From Myxococcales bacterium (GTDB lineage: Bacteria > Myxococcota_A > Bradymonadia > UBA7976 > UBA1532), in NCBI GenBank assembly GCA_002731825.1, contig PCCS01000012.1, forward strand, positions 62,001 to 126,000: DNA of 64,000 nt. The letters are read 5' to 3'. The notes under the pieces were generated by a model. That model saw nothing but the letters and a program-made list of their open reading frames with translations, did no database searches and had not been told where the DNA came from. The position numbers and the translations under genes were made by a program. This document shows, piece after piece, positions 11,820 through 20,799 of this stretch. Numbering within the stretch: position 1 is the stretch's first letter; each line of letters begins with the position of its first letter.

Positions 11820-13223
11820 ATGGCAGCGCAAAGTAAGAACGCAGCATCTGTTTTTCCACCTCCGCTCGTAGCTGGAAATCATACCTTTACTTCAGTCACT
11901 GAAACCGTGTGTGGAGTCGTCGAGAAGAAGCCCAATGTCAATTGGCTGCTGGCGCTGATGCTCTCGGCTTCGATCATGGCCGTTTTGGGCGGCAGTGTGG
12001 CCTATCTGTTCTGGGAAGGGACGGGCATTTGGGGGCTGAATAACCCGGTTGGATGGGGTTGGGCGATCGTCAACTTCGTATTCTGGGTTGGTATCGGTCA
12101 TGCTGGTACACTCATTTCAGCAATCCTCTTCTTGTTCCGGCAGAAGTGGCGTACGGCCATCAACCGGTTCGCTGAGGCGATGACGATTTTCGCGGTTATC
12201 TGCGCATTGGTCTTCCCTGGCATTCACGTTGGTCGTGTGTGGGCAGCCTACTGGATGCTCCCGCTACCCAATCAGATGGGCATGTGGCCAAATTTCCGAA
12301 GTCCACTCCTCTGGGATGTTTTCGCGGTCTCCACCTATTTTACAGTCTCCCTTATCTTTTGGTACGTGGGTCTGATTCCTGACTTAGCGACTCTGCGAGA
12401 TCGAGCTAAAGGCAAAATCGGCTACTGGGCTTACGGCCTCTTCGCTGTGGGGTGGCGCGGCGCGGCCAGTCATTGGAACAATTACGAGCGCGCCTATCTT
12501 CTGTTTGCAGGCTTGGCGACTCCGCTGGTTTTGTCCGTACATACAATCGTTTCTTTTGACTTTGCTGTGTCCATCATTCCTGGTTGGCATACCACAATCT
12601 TCCCGCCGTATTTTGTGGCTGGTGCGATTTTCTCCGGCTTCGCCATGGTCTGCACCCTCGCTGTACCCTGTCGAAAACTGTTTGGCCTCGAAGATTTTAT
12701 GACGGTGCGTCATATCGAGAACATGAACAAAGTCATTTTGTTGACGGGTACGCTGGTTGGTTATGCCTACTCCACCGAGTTTTTCATCGCGTGGTACAGC
12801 GGCAGCGTCTACGAAGGGTTTGCCTTCGTAAACCGTGCATTCGGACCCTTCGCTTGGGCCTACTGGATCATGATCAGCTGCAACGTCATCACTCCACAGT
12901 TCTTCTGGTCTAAGAAAATTAGAACGAGCATGGCATGGACGTTCGTCATGTCGATCTTCGTCAACATTGGTATGTGGTTCGAACGCTTTGTCATCGTCGC
13001 GACCTTGCATCGCGATTATACACCGAGTGCGTGGGGCTACTACACGCCCACGATTTTTGACATATCGACCTTTATTGGCTCCTTCGGCTTGTTCTTCTTC
13101 CTGTTTATCTTGTTCCTCAAGTTCCTGCCTGCCATCGCGATTGCGGAAATCAAGGCGGTGATGCCTCAAGCTGATCCCCATTGGGAAGGCTATCACAAGC
13201 ATGAGGAGTCGACCCATGGCTAA
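11820..13223 (+). CDS. actC: Alternative complex III subunit ActC (NrfD/PsrC-like membrane protein)
   Basis: 467-aa polytopic membrane protein in actC position; [34 protein letters not shown]. Confidence 0.93.
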   Translation: MAAQSKNAASVFPPPLVAGNHTFTSVTETVCGVVEKKPNVNWLLALMLSASIMAVLGGSVAYLFWEGTGIWGLNNPVGWGWAIVNFVFWVGIGHAGTLISAILFLFRQKWRTAINRFAEAMTIFAVICALVFPGIHVGRVWAAYWMLPLPNQMGMWPNFRSPLLWDVFAVSTYFTVSLIFWYVGLIPDLATLRDRAKGKIGYWAYGLFAVGWRGAASHWNNYERAYLLFAGLATPLVLSVHTIVSFDFAVSIIPGWHTTIFPPYFVAGAIFSGFAMVCTLAVPCRKLFGLEDFMTVRHIENMNKVILLTGTLVGYAYSTEFFIAWYSGSVYEGFAFVNRAFGPFAWAYWIMISCNVITPQFFWSKKIRTSMAWTFVMSIFVNIGMWFERFVIVATLHRDYTPSAWGYYTPTIFDISTFIGSFGLFFFLFILFLKFLPAIAIAEIKAVMPQADPHWEGYHKHEESTHG

Positions 13224-13752
13224 GTCAAAGATTTGGGGCGCAGTCGCCCAGTTTGAAAACCCGGCAGAGTTAGTCCATGGCGTGGAAGCCATCCGCGGTG
13301 CGGGTTACACCAACATCGAAGCCTATTCCCCTTTTCCGATTCACGGGATGGAGAAAGTCTTGGGCTTGAGTGGGTCCAAGGTTCCCTGGATTACCCTTTT
13401 TGGCGGCCTTTGCGGCTTTTCATTGGGCACCTGGTTGCAGTGGTGGACAGGCGCTGTCGACTATCCTGTGGTCATCGGTGGCAAACCGCTTTTCGCCATC
13501 GAATCCTCTGTTCCAATCATGTTTGAGCTGACGGTTCTCTTGTCCGCGTTCGGTACGCTCGCGGGCATGATGATTCTAAATGGCTTACCGCGTCCGCATC
13601 ACCCCCTCGATGGCTATGCGCCATTTCGGCGGGTTACAGATGATAAATTCTTTATCAGTATCGAGTCGGATGATCCGAAGTTTGACGCCCTGGCTGCACA
13701 GGCCGCGCTGGAACAAGCGGGCGGAACAAACGTCGCTTTGGTGGAGGCATAA
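13216..13752 (+). CDS. actD: Alternative complex III subunit ActD (DUF3341)
   Basis: [51 protein letters not shown] is DUF3341-like; actD position. Confidence 0.92.
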   Translation: MAKSKIWGAVAQFENPAELVHGVEAIRGAGYTNIEAYSPFPIHGMEKVLGLSGSKVPWITLFGGLCGFSLGTWLQWWTGAVDYPVVIGGKPLFAIESSVPIMFELTVLLSAFGTLAGMMILNGLPRPHHPLDGYAPFRRVTDDKFFISIESDDPKFDALAAQAALEQAGGTNVALVEA

Positions 13753-13755
13753 ACG

Positions 13756-14691
13756 GTGTTTACGAGACCAGGACTTTCCTTTTTAGGCTCATTGGGCTTA
13801 CTGACATTGGCCGTCGTTCTTTCGGGCTGTCGGGGCAATACGTCCCGTGAGCCACCCGTCCACTTGAATCCAAACATGGACATCCAAGATAAATATAAGC
13901 CCTATCGCAAAAGCACGTTCTTCACAGACGGCCGCTCCATGCGTAAGCCCCCAACGGGCACTGTAGCTCGGGGCCAGCTGCGGGCTAACACCAGCTTGCA
14001 TTGCGGAAAAGAGAATTCCAACGACTGTGCCAGCAAAGATAACGTCACATATATTGAAAAGCTGCCCATACCATTGACTCTGGAGACCATGAAGAGGGGC
14101 CGAGACCGGTACAATATTTACTGCGCACCATGCCATGCTAAAGACGGTTTTGGCGGGGGTAAGGTTGCACTCCGATCGATGGATCTCGAGGGGGTACAGG
14201 CGATTAAGCCACCGACTTTTCATTCAACCCGCTTGGGTAAAATGCCAGTCGGTGAGATTTACCATACCATTGCCTACGGCTCGAAAAGTGGTGCCATGTA
14301 CGGATACCGGCATCAGATCACCGACGTGAATGATCGCTGGGCCATCGTCGCATACATTAGAGCGCTTCAGCGCAGTCAGGATGCCAGCGCGTCCATGTAC
14401 GTAAAACCAAAGCCGGCTCCTCCTGTTGAGCCAGTGCCGACCGGGACTGATGGTGTTGCAATACCAGCTGGTGACGGAGCCATGAACGGTGCAGAAGGAG
14501 GTACCCCCGAGGGGCAAACAGCACCGGCCAAGCCAGCTGCACCGACACCGGCTAATGCCGCGCCAGCCGCTCAGCCAGTTGCAGCGCCAGCCGTTAAGCC
14601 AGTTGCAGCGCCAGCGCCAGCCGCAAAGCCAGTTGCAGCGCCAGCGCCAGCCGCTAAGCCAGCTGCACCGGCCAAAATTGAGACGAAGTAG
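13756..14691 (+). CDS. actE: Alternative complex III subunit ActE, monoheme cytochrome c lipoprotein with Pro/Ala-rich tail
   Basis: Lipobox VVLSGC; CAPCH heme motif; C-terminal APAAKPVAAP repeats. Confidence 0.9.
   Translation: MFTRPGLSFLGSLGLLTLAVVLSGCRGNTSREPPVHLNPNMDIQDKYKPYRKSTFFTDGRSMRKPPTGTVARGQLRANTSLHCGKENSNDCASKDNVTYIEKLPIPLTLETMKRGRDRYNIYCAPCHAKDGFGGGKVALRSMDLEGVQAIKPPTFHSTRLGKMPVGEIYHTIAYGSKSGAMYGYRHQITDVNDRWAIVAYIRALQRSQDASASMYVKPKPAPPVEPVPTGTDGVAIPAGDGAMNGAEGGTPEGQTAPAKPAAPTPANAAPAAQPVAAPAVKPVAAPAPAAKPVAAPAPAAKPAAPAKIETK
14572..14670 (+). repeat. 30-bp tandem repeats encoding the Pro/Ala/Lys-rich ActE tail
   Basis: AAGCCAGTTGCAGCGCCAGCGCCAGCCGC(A/T) twice in tandem (14596-14655) with degenerate flanking copies. 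Confidence 0.8.
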
Positions 14692-14700
14692 GGGACCACG

Positions 14701-15903
14701 ATGGGACACGGCAATCAATTCGTAGATCAACCAAACATGGATCCAAAGCTGGTCAGCAAAGGATTCAAGTTCGGCGTGGCGCTCGCAGTCATTGGACTAG
14801 GGGCTGCGTTTGCAGGCCTTGCCACTGAGTCTAAAGAGCAGTTTTTCTATTCCTGGCTTGTGGCCGGCATGACGTTTACGACAATCAGCTTGGGCTGTTT
14901 ATTCATCGTGCTCATCCACCACATCACGGGTGCGATGTGGAGCACGGCCGTGCGTCGACTCGCTGAAAATATTGCTGCAGCTTTGCCGTACATGGCGTTG
15001 CTCATGCTGCCCGTCCTTTTTATCGGCATGCATGACTTATATCACTGGACGCATGGTGATGCGGTTGCGAAGGACGCCATCTTGCAATCTAAGTCGGGCT
15101 ATCTCAACACCGTCTTCTTCAGTGTCCGGACGGTTCTCTATTTTGCCCTCTGGATCGTGATTGCGCGGTTCTACCGAAAGTACAGCGTCAAGCAAGATGC
15201 GACGGGCGATGTCGCCTATACGTTCAAAATGCGTTGGTGGGCCCCTTTGAGTATCCTCGCCTATGCTTTGTCGGTGAGCTACGCGGGTTTCGATTGGATC
15301 ATGAGTCTTGACCCTCATTGGTTCAGCACGATGTTCGGTGTCATCATTTTTGCTGGCGGTATGGTGTCGGGTTTTGCGACCCTCGGCCTTTATGGCTTAT
15401 GGCTGACCAAGAATGGCACTTTGAAGAATACGATAAATGAATGGCACTTCCATGACTGTGCAAAGCTTATGTGGGGTTTTGTCATCTTTTGGACATACAC
15501 CAGCTTCAGTCAGTATTTCTTGATTTGGTACGGCAATATCGCAGAAGAAACAGCGTGGTACTACGTGCGAATGCACCATGGTTGGGAGCGCATCGGCATT
15601 CTGGTCATTTTAGGCCATTTCGCACTGCCCTTCTGGGTTCTTCTCAGCCGACACATGAAACGAAGTCGATATGCATTCGCTCTCGTTGCCGCATGGATGA
15701 TCTTTATGCATTACGTCGATCTGTACTACATGGCCATGCCTAATTTACATCATGGGTTCCATCCGTCTTGGATGGACTTGGCCTGTTTCGTTGGAATTGG
15801 TGGTGTTTTCTTGGCGGCCGTTATGCGCGTGTCGGGTAAAGACGCCATTGTCGCCCATCGCGATCCGCAGCTCCATGCATCGTTGAACTACGACAATTTC
15901 TAG
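14701..15903 (+). CDS. actF: Alternative complex III subunit ActF (membrane protein)
   Basis: 400-aa polytopic protein in actF position; FYSWLVAGMTFTTISLGCLFIVLIHHITGAMWSTAVRRLAE. Confidence 0.92.
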   Translation: MGHGNQFVDQPNMDPKLVSKGFKFGVALAVIGLGAAFAGLATESKEQFFYSWLVAGMTFTTISLGCLFIVLIHHITGAMWSTAVRRLAENIAAALPYMALLMLPVLFIGMHDLYHWTHGDAVAKDAILQSKSGYLNTVFFSVRTVLYFALWIVIARFYRKYSVKQDATGDVAYTFKMRWWAPLSILAYALSVSYAGFDWIMSLDPHWFSTMFGVIIFAGGMVSGFATLGLYGLWLTKNGTLKNTINEWHFHDCAKLMWGFVIFWTYTSFSQYFLIWYGNIAEETAWYYVRMHHGWERIGILVILGHFALPFWVLLSRHMKRSRYAFALVAAWMIFMHYVDLYYMAMPNLHHGFHPSWMDLACFVGIGGVFLAAVMRVSGKDAIVAHRDPQLHASLNYDNF

Positions 15904-15918
15904 TCTGACGTAGCTGCC

Positions 15919-16770
15919 TTGTTTATCGACCGCAACCGATTCCAACGCGTTCAGCTGCAGGCCATCGCTGCGGTCGTAGTCTTACTGGGCCTGATGTACG
16001 GCACCCCCGCACTTGCAGAGTCTACCGTCGCAGGTCCGACTCCGATTCCTGCCGACATACAGATCACCGAAAAACTCGGAACATCGGTGCCTAAAGATTT
16101 AAAGTTCACGCGGGAAGACGGTACTAAAACGACGCTCAAGGCCTATCTAGATAAGGGCCAACCCATTGTGTTGGTCCCCGTTTACTATTCATGCCCGCTG
16201 CTGTGTAACATTACGCTGAACCGCTTAATTGACACGCTCAAAGAACTCGATTGGGTCCCGGGCAACGGATACCAGGTGGTCACCTTCAGTATCGATCCCA
16301 GGGAAGATCATACCCTCGCAAAAGTGAAGAAGGCAGCGTACATGGAGACGCTCAATCGGCCCGGTTCTGAATTTGGTTGGCACTTTTTAACTGCAGAGCG
16401 GGCAACCATTAAGGCTGTCACAGACGCCATTGGATTTGGGTATCGATACGATGAGGGTAAAATGGAATACCTACACCGCGCCGGTCTCATCGTCGTCAAC
16501 ACCGACGGTGTTGTGTCTCGTTACTTTCATGGTGCCTATACCCCGCCAGTGCAACTCACCCTGGGCCTAATCAAGGCCGCTGACGGGCGTTTGGGCAGTT
16601 TTAAGGAAAAGGTATGGGCCAGCATCTTTGAGTACGAGAAAAGCCAGAAAAAGTACATTCTGGACGAAGACATCGTTTTGGTCGCGCTTGGTCTCATGGT
16701 CACGACCTTGATCGTACTTACATTTGTGGCATTTCGGAGGCCCCGCAGACGGGCTGAGTCCGGGACTTAA
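15919..16770 (+). CDS. SCO1/SenC family copper chaperone-like protein
   Basis: YYSCPLLCNITLNRL (CxxxC copper motif) in a thioredoxin-like context; N-terminal signal/TM; TTG start; directly follows actF. Confidence 0.85.
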   Translation: MFIDRNRFQRVQLQAIAAVVVLLGLMYGTPALAESTVAGPTPIPADIQITEKLGTSVPKDLKFTREDGTKTTLKAYLDKGQPIVLVPVYYSCPLLCNITLNRLIDTLKELDWVPGNGYQVVTFSIDPREDHTLAKVKKAAYMETLNRPGSEFGWHFLTAERATIKAVTDAIGFGYRYDEGKMEYLHRAGLIVVNTDGVVSRYFHGAYTPPVQLTLGLIKAADGRLGSFKEKVWASIFEYEKSQKKYILDEDIVLVALGLMVTTLIVLTFVAFRRPRRRAESGT

Positions 16771-16822
16771 TGGGTTTACGGATCACACAATAAGTGAATT
16801 CCGCTGACCTTTGGGTAGGCGC

Positions 16823-17557
16823 ATGATCGATGACGACATAGACTTAATTTTCGATGAGCCGGTCTCTGCTCTATCAGGCTCAGTTCTCATCAGACGTCAT
16901 TCACCGATCATTTTCATGTATCCAAGCCTCATGGTCGCATTTCTTTTGGGCTTTTTTTCTGTTCTCGGTGAGCGAAGCCCTGAGCAACCTGGCTATTTAG
17001 GCATACTCTTTCTGACTTTTACTTTCGTGAATTTGTCTGTGCTATCCATCCGATACACGCGAGCGGCGGCGTGGGGTTTATTGGGACTTGGCTTATTTCT
17101 ATGGCTGCTCTGCGTGACTGTTTTCGATCAGGGAGCCTTGGCTGTTTTGCACGGGGCCGCGTCTCCTGTCTTCATGTCTCCCGGATTCTATGGGATCTGG
17201 ATCTCTTGTCTTGGTGGCTTGATCTTTGCGGACTATTGGCAATCCAAGATGGAAACATGGCGCATCGTCGGAACAGAATTGGTCTGCTATCGTGCTATCG
17301 GGCTCGACGAGCGCCACCCGGTCTCCGGTATCCGGATTCATGTTGAGACAGACGATGTAGCTAAATACGCTCTTTTGGGCTCAGGTGATTTGTATTTCTT
17401 AAATCAGTCGGGCCGACCCCTCGTGAGCCTGAAACACGTTGTTCGGATCCGTTCGAAAGAAATACGGCTGCAGCAGGATTTAGCGCGCGCACAAGAACTC
17501 TGGTCATCCATGCAACAGGGCATCCATGATCGAATCGAACGCGAGAAAAGTGCCTGA
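16823..17557 (+). CDS. Hypothetical membrane protein (several N-terminal TM, soluble C-terminal domain)
   Basis: Hydrophobic N-terminal half followed by soluble LVCYRAIGLDERHPVSGIRIHVETDD...; ATG 16823 preferred over upstream TTG. Confidence 0.6.
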   Translation: MIDDDIDLIFDEPVSALSGSVLIRRHSPIIFMYPSLMVAFLLGFFSVLGERSPEQPGYLGILFLTFTFVNLSVLSIRYTRAAAWGLLGLGLFLWLLCVTVFDQGALAVLHGAASPVFMSPGFYGIWISCLGGLIFADYWQSKMETWRIVGTELVCYRAIGLDERHPVSGIRIHVETDDVAKYALLGSGDLYFLNQSGRPLVSLKHVVRIRSKEIRLQQDLARAQELWSSMQQGIHDRIEREKSA

Positions 17558-17574
17558 GCGTCCGAATTCATAGC

Positions 17575-18405
17575 CTAATCGTCGATGAGGAACTGCTCCA
17601 TCTTTGGAGCGGGTACCTGCTTTTGTGTCTTATTTAGTTTAATGCCTTGCGTATTTGGGCCAGCAGTCTTGCCCGTACCTTTGCCAGTTGGCGCAGGTGT
17701 CTTTCCCTTTGCCTTGACCGAGGTTTTCTTCTCTTCTACTTGACGAAATCGACGGGTTTTCGGGTTAAAAATAAACGACAGTGTCTGACCTCCACCTTGG
17801 AGCAGCAGATACCGAGACTGGTCCATTTGGCTCAGCGACCACCGAGGAATGAGTTCAAGTCCTTCCGCGGTCTTCATACGAAGGGGTCTATCAAACATAA
17901 TTCGGCCACTGGTTCCAGACCCGTCGATAATGCGTAAGCTTTGGTAATCAAGAGTATCGCCTTGTACCCGTGCTCGTTCTTGGACAACAAAGTCAGGAAT
18001 TGTGTCTCCATTCACGTCACGAGCTGCGAGTTTAATCGAGACAGGCCCAGGTGCGGCGCGACCCCGTGCAATTTTGATAAATCTGGGGTTACCTTTTTCA
18101 GTCAGTAGCATCAGCGCCAACCTATGGTCGGCTAAAGACAATACGCTTGTGTCATCGGATACCTCTTCGGGAAGCTCTTCTGCTAAGCGTGTGTAGACGA
18201 GCGCACACCCGTGTTTAAATTGGGCTTTGATGCCGGTTGTCGCACGGGCGGCTATTCGACCAAATTCTGGCCCAATTGTTTGTTTCAAGTGCTGTTCACC
18301 CATTTTGCATGGGTCTGGTCCTTGCGCCTTCGGTTTACCTGCACCGCACGCAAATAATAACAGGCTCAGAGGCAACATGCCCAATCGTATCCATCTCTGT
18401 CTCAT
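17575..18405 (-). CDS. Putative lipoprotein
   Basis: MRQRWIRLGMLPLSLLLFACGAG lipobox; FG-GAP-like DVNGDTIPDFVVQE. Confidence 0.7.
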   Translation of the reverse strand: MRQRWIRLGMLPLSLLLFACGAGKPKAQGPDPCKMGEQHLKQTIGPEFGRIAARATTGIKAQFKHGCALVYTRLAEELPEEVSDDTSVLSLADHRLALMLLTEKGNPRFIKIARGRAAPGPVSIKLAARDVNGDTIPDFVVQERARVQGDTLDYQSLRIIDGSGTSGRIMFDRPLRMKTAEGLELIPRWSLSQMDQSRYLLLQGGGQTLSFIFNPKTRRFRQVEEKKTSVKAKGKTPAPTGKGTGKTAGPNTQGIKLNKTQKQVPAPKMEQFLIDD

Positions 18406-18637
18406 GATTTGATCCTAGGTCGGCTCCAGTACTCACACGGTCATTTTGGCGCCTAGAGCATCTACTTGTCCAGTGTCCTTATACACTTTGACGCGTCAGC
18501 CCACTTTCTTGCTCTAAGGCACGTCATGGCTCAATGGCCCAGCGGAGGTTGCTTGCACATCGCGCGCCGTTCCGGTAAGTCCTTTGCAGCGGAATATTCG
18601 TTTTACATGAGCTTGCTGTGCATTGAGGAGGATGAAG

Positions 18638-20755
18638 ATGGTTGCGTCTGTCATCAGTGATACACCTGTTACGCTGAGCGAGGAGCAACTCGTCGCTGCG
18701 TATCGAAACATCTATCTGTCCCGACGCCTTGACGACAAGGAAATAGCCCTCAAGCGGCAGAATCGAATCTATTTTCAAATCAGTGGTGCTGGCCACGAAG
18801 CCATCTTGACAGCCGCTGGTCTGGCGCTAAAACCATCGCACGATTATGTGATTTCGTACTACCGCGATCGCGCGCTCATGCTGCAATTGGGTATGACGGC
18901 AGAAGAAAACCTTCTCGCCGCCGTCGGTGCGAAAACAGATGTGACCAGCAAGGGGCGGCAAATGCCTTGCCACTGGGGCCACAAGAAGCTCAATGTCATT
19001 TCGAAGTCCAGCTGTACAGGCACTCAATTTCTTCAGGGCGTAGGGGCAGCCGAGGCCAGTTGGTATCGAGAACGAGTCGCCGAGGTCCAAGAGTCGGTGG
19101 TCGGACATGGAGACGAGGTTGTTCTCATTACAACGGGGGACGGGACCACCAGCCAAGGTGAATTTTTCGAAGCCTTAAATACGGCCAGCAATAAAAAGCT
19201 GCCCACGATTTTTCTAGTCGAAGACAATGGCTATGCCATCAGCACGCCTGTAGAAGTGCAGACAGCCGGTGGATCCATCAGTGAACTGGTCAAGAACTAT
19301 CCAGATTTATTAATTCTCGAGGTCGATGGATGTGATTTCGTCGCGAGCTATCAAGCGATGGCCCAAGCGGTTGCCTATTGTCGGGCGCGCCGAGGCCCAG
19401 CCCTAGTGCATGCGAAGGTGGTCCGACCCTACAGTCATTCAATGAGCGATGACGAAAAGATGTATCGTCCAGCATCGGAGCGAGACGCTGATTCAAAGCG
19501 AGATCCCATTACCGTCCATGGGCAAATGCTATTGGATTCGAACATCTTGGATGAAAGGCAGCTCGAAAAAATCCGCAACGACGTGGACGCAGAGATTGAG
19601 CTTGCAACAGACCGTGCGCTGAAAGCGCCTATGCCTTTGCCAGACGAGGTATACGATTACATCTACTCCGGTACAGTTGATCCAACGTCGAGTTCCTTCG
19701 ATAACGAATCGAGCATTGAAGATACAACTGGCCAAAAGACGATGGTTGATCTTCTCAATGCATGTTTGATCGATGAAATGAAACGCGATCCGCGCATCCT
19801 TGTCTTCGGTGAAGACGTTGCCGACGCAAGTCGGGAACAGGTCCTCGATGAATGCAAGGGCAAAGGTGGGGTTTTCAAGGTCACAGCAGGTCTTCAAAAA
19901 GCCCATGGTTCAAATCGAGTTTTCAATTCACCACTGGCAGAGGCCAATATTGTTGGCCGCGCTGTTGGCCTTGCAGAGCGTGGTCTAAAGCCTGTCGTCG
20001 AAATTCAGTTTCTGGATTATATTTGGCCAGCTTTTCAGCAGATCCGTAATGAGTTGGCGACCGCGCGGTGGCGCAGTGGCAACGATTGGCCTGCGCCTGT
20101 CGTCATTCGGGCTCCAAGCGGTGGATATTTGAAGGGCGGTGCGCCGTACCATAGTCAAAGCGCCGAGACTTTATTTACTCACATTCCGGGCTTACGGGTT
20201 GTGATGCCCTCGACAGCACTCGATGCCAACGGGCTTTTAAGAACAGCGATTCGCTGTGATGACCCTGTCATCTTTCTAGAGCCAAAGCATCTCTATCGGC
20301 AAACCTACAACAAGGGACCCTATCCTGGCGACAACTTCATGATTCCCTTTGGCAAGGGAAAGAAAGTGATGAAGGGTAATGAGCTTACGTTAATCACGTA
20401 CGGCGCTCTTGTTCACCGCTCGACCCAGGCCATTCGTGCGCTCCGCAAACGGCGCGACTGTCAATTAGACCTCATCGATTTAAGGACGCTGTCCCCTTAT
20501 GATTGGGATATGATCTCTGAATCCGTTAAGCGGACGGGCCGTGCTCTCATCGTCCATGAGGAGACCAAGGCTTGGGGTTATGGTGCTGAGATCGCCAGTC
20601 GTATTGGCGAAGAGCTTTTCGAGTGGTTAGACGCCCCCGTTAAGCGAGTCGCAGCGCTGGACTCCTTCGTTGCCTACCATCCCACCCTCGAAGACACAAT
20701 CCTGCCACAAGTTGCAGACATTGAGTCGGCTGTCGACCGCCTTCTTGATTATTGA
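18638..20755 (+). CDS. 2-oxoacid (branched-chain type) dehydrogenase E1, fused alpha and beta subunits
   Basis: TPP motif [31 protein letters not shown] in the alpha half; beta half [13 protein letters not shown]...[36 protein letters not shown] before ATG 18638. Confidence 0.88.
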   Translation: MVASVISDTPVTLSEEQLVAAYRNIYLSRRLDDKEIALKRQNRIYFQISGAGHEAILTAAGLALKPSHDYVISYYRDRALMLQLGMTAEENLLAAVGAKTDVTSKGRQMPCHWGHKKLNVISKSSCTGTQFLQGVGAAEASWYRERVAEVQESVVGHGDEVVLITTGDGTTSQGEFFEALNTASNKKLPTIFLVEDNGYAISTPVEVQTAGGSISELVKNYPDLLILEVDGCDFVASYQAMAQAVAYCRARRGPALVHAKVVRPYSHSMSDDEKMYRPASERDADSKRDPITVHGQMLLDSNILDERQLEKIRNDVDAEIELATDRALKAPMPLPDEVYDYIYSGTVDPTSSSFDNESSIEDTTGQKTMVDLLNACLIDEMKRDPRILVFGEDVADASREQVLDECKGKGGVFKVTAGLQKAHGSNRVFNSPLAEANIVGRAVGLAERGLKPVVEIQFLDYIWPAFQQIRNELATARWRSGNDWPAPVVIRAPSGGYLKGGAPYHSQSAETLFTHIPGLRVVMPSTALDANGLLRTAIRCDDPVIFLEPKHLYRQTYNKGPYPGDNFMIPFGKGKKVMKGNELTLITYGALVHRSTQAIRALRKRRDCQLDLIDLRTLSPYDWDMISESVKRTGRALIVHEETKAWGYGAEIASRIGEELFEWLDAPVKRVAALDSFVAYHPTLEDTILPQVADIESAVDRLLDY

Positions 20756-20799
20756 TTCGATGGACTAAATGGCCGCTACCGATGGCCCCACAGCCTAGG

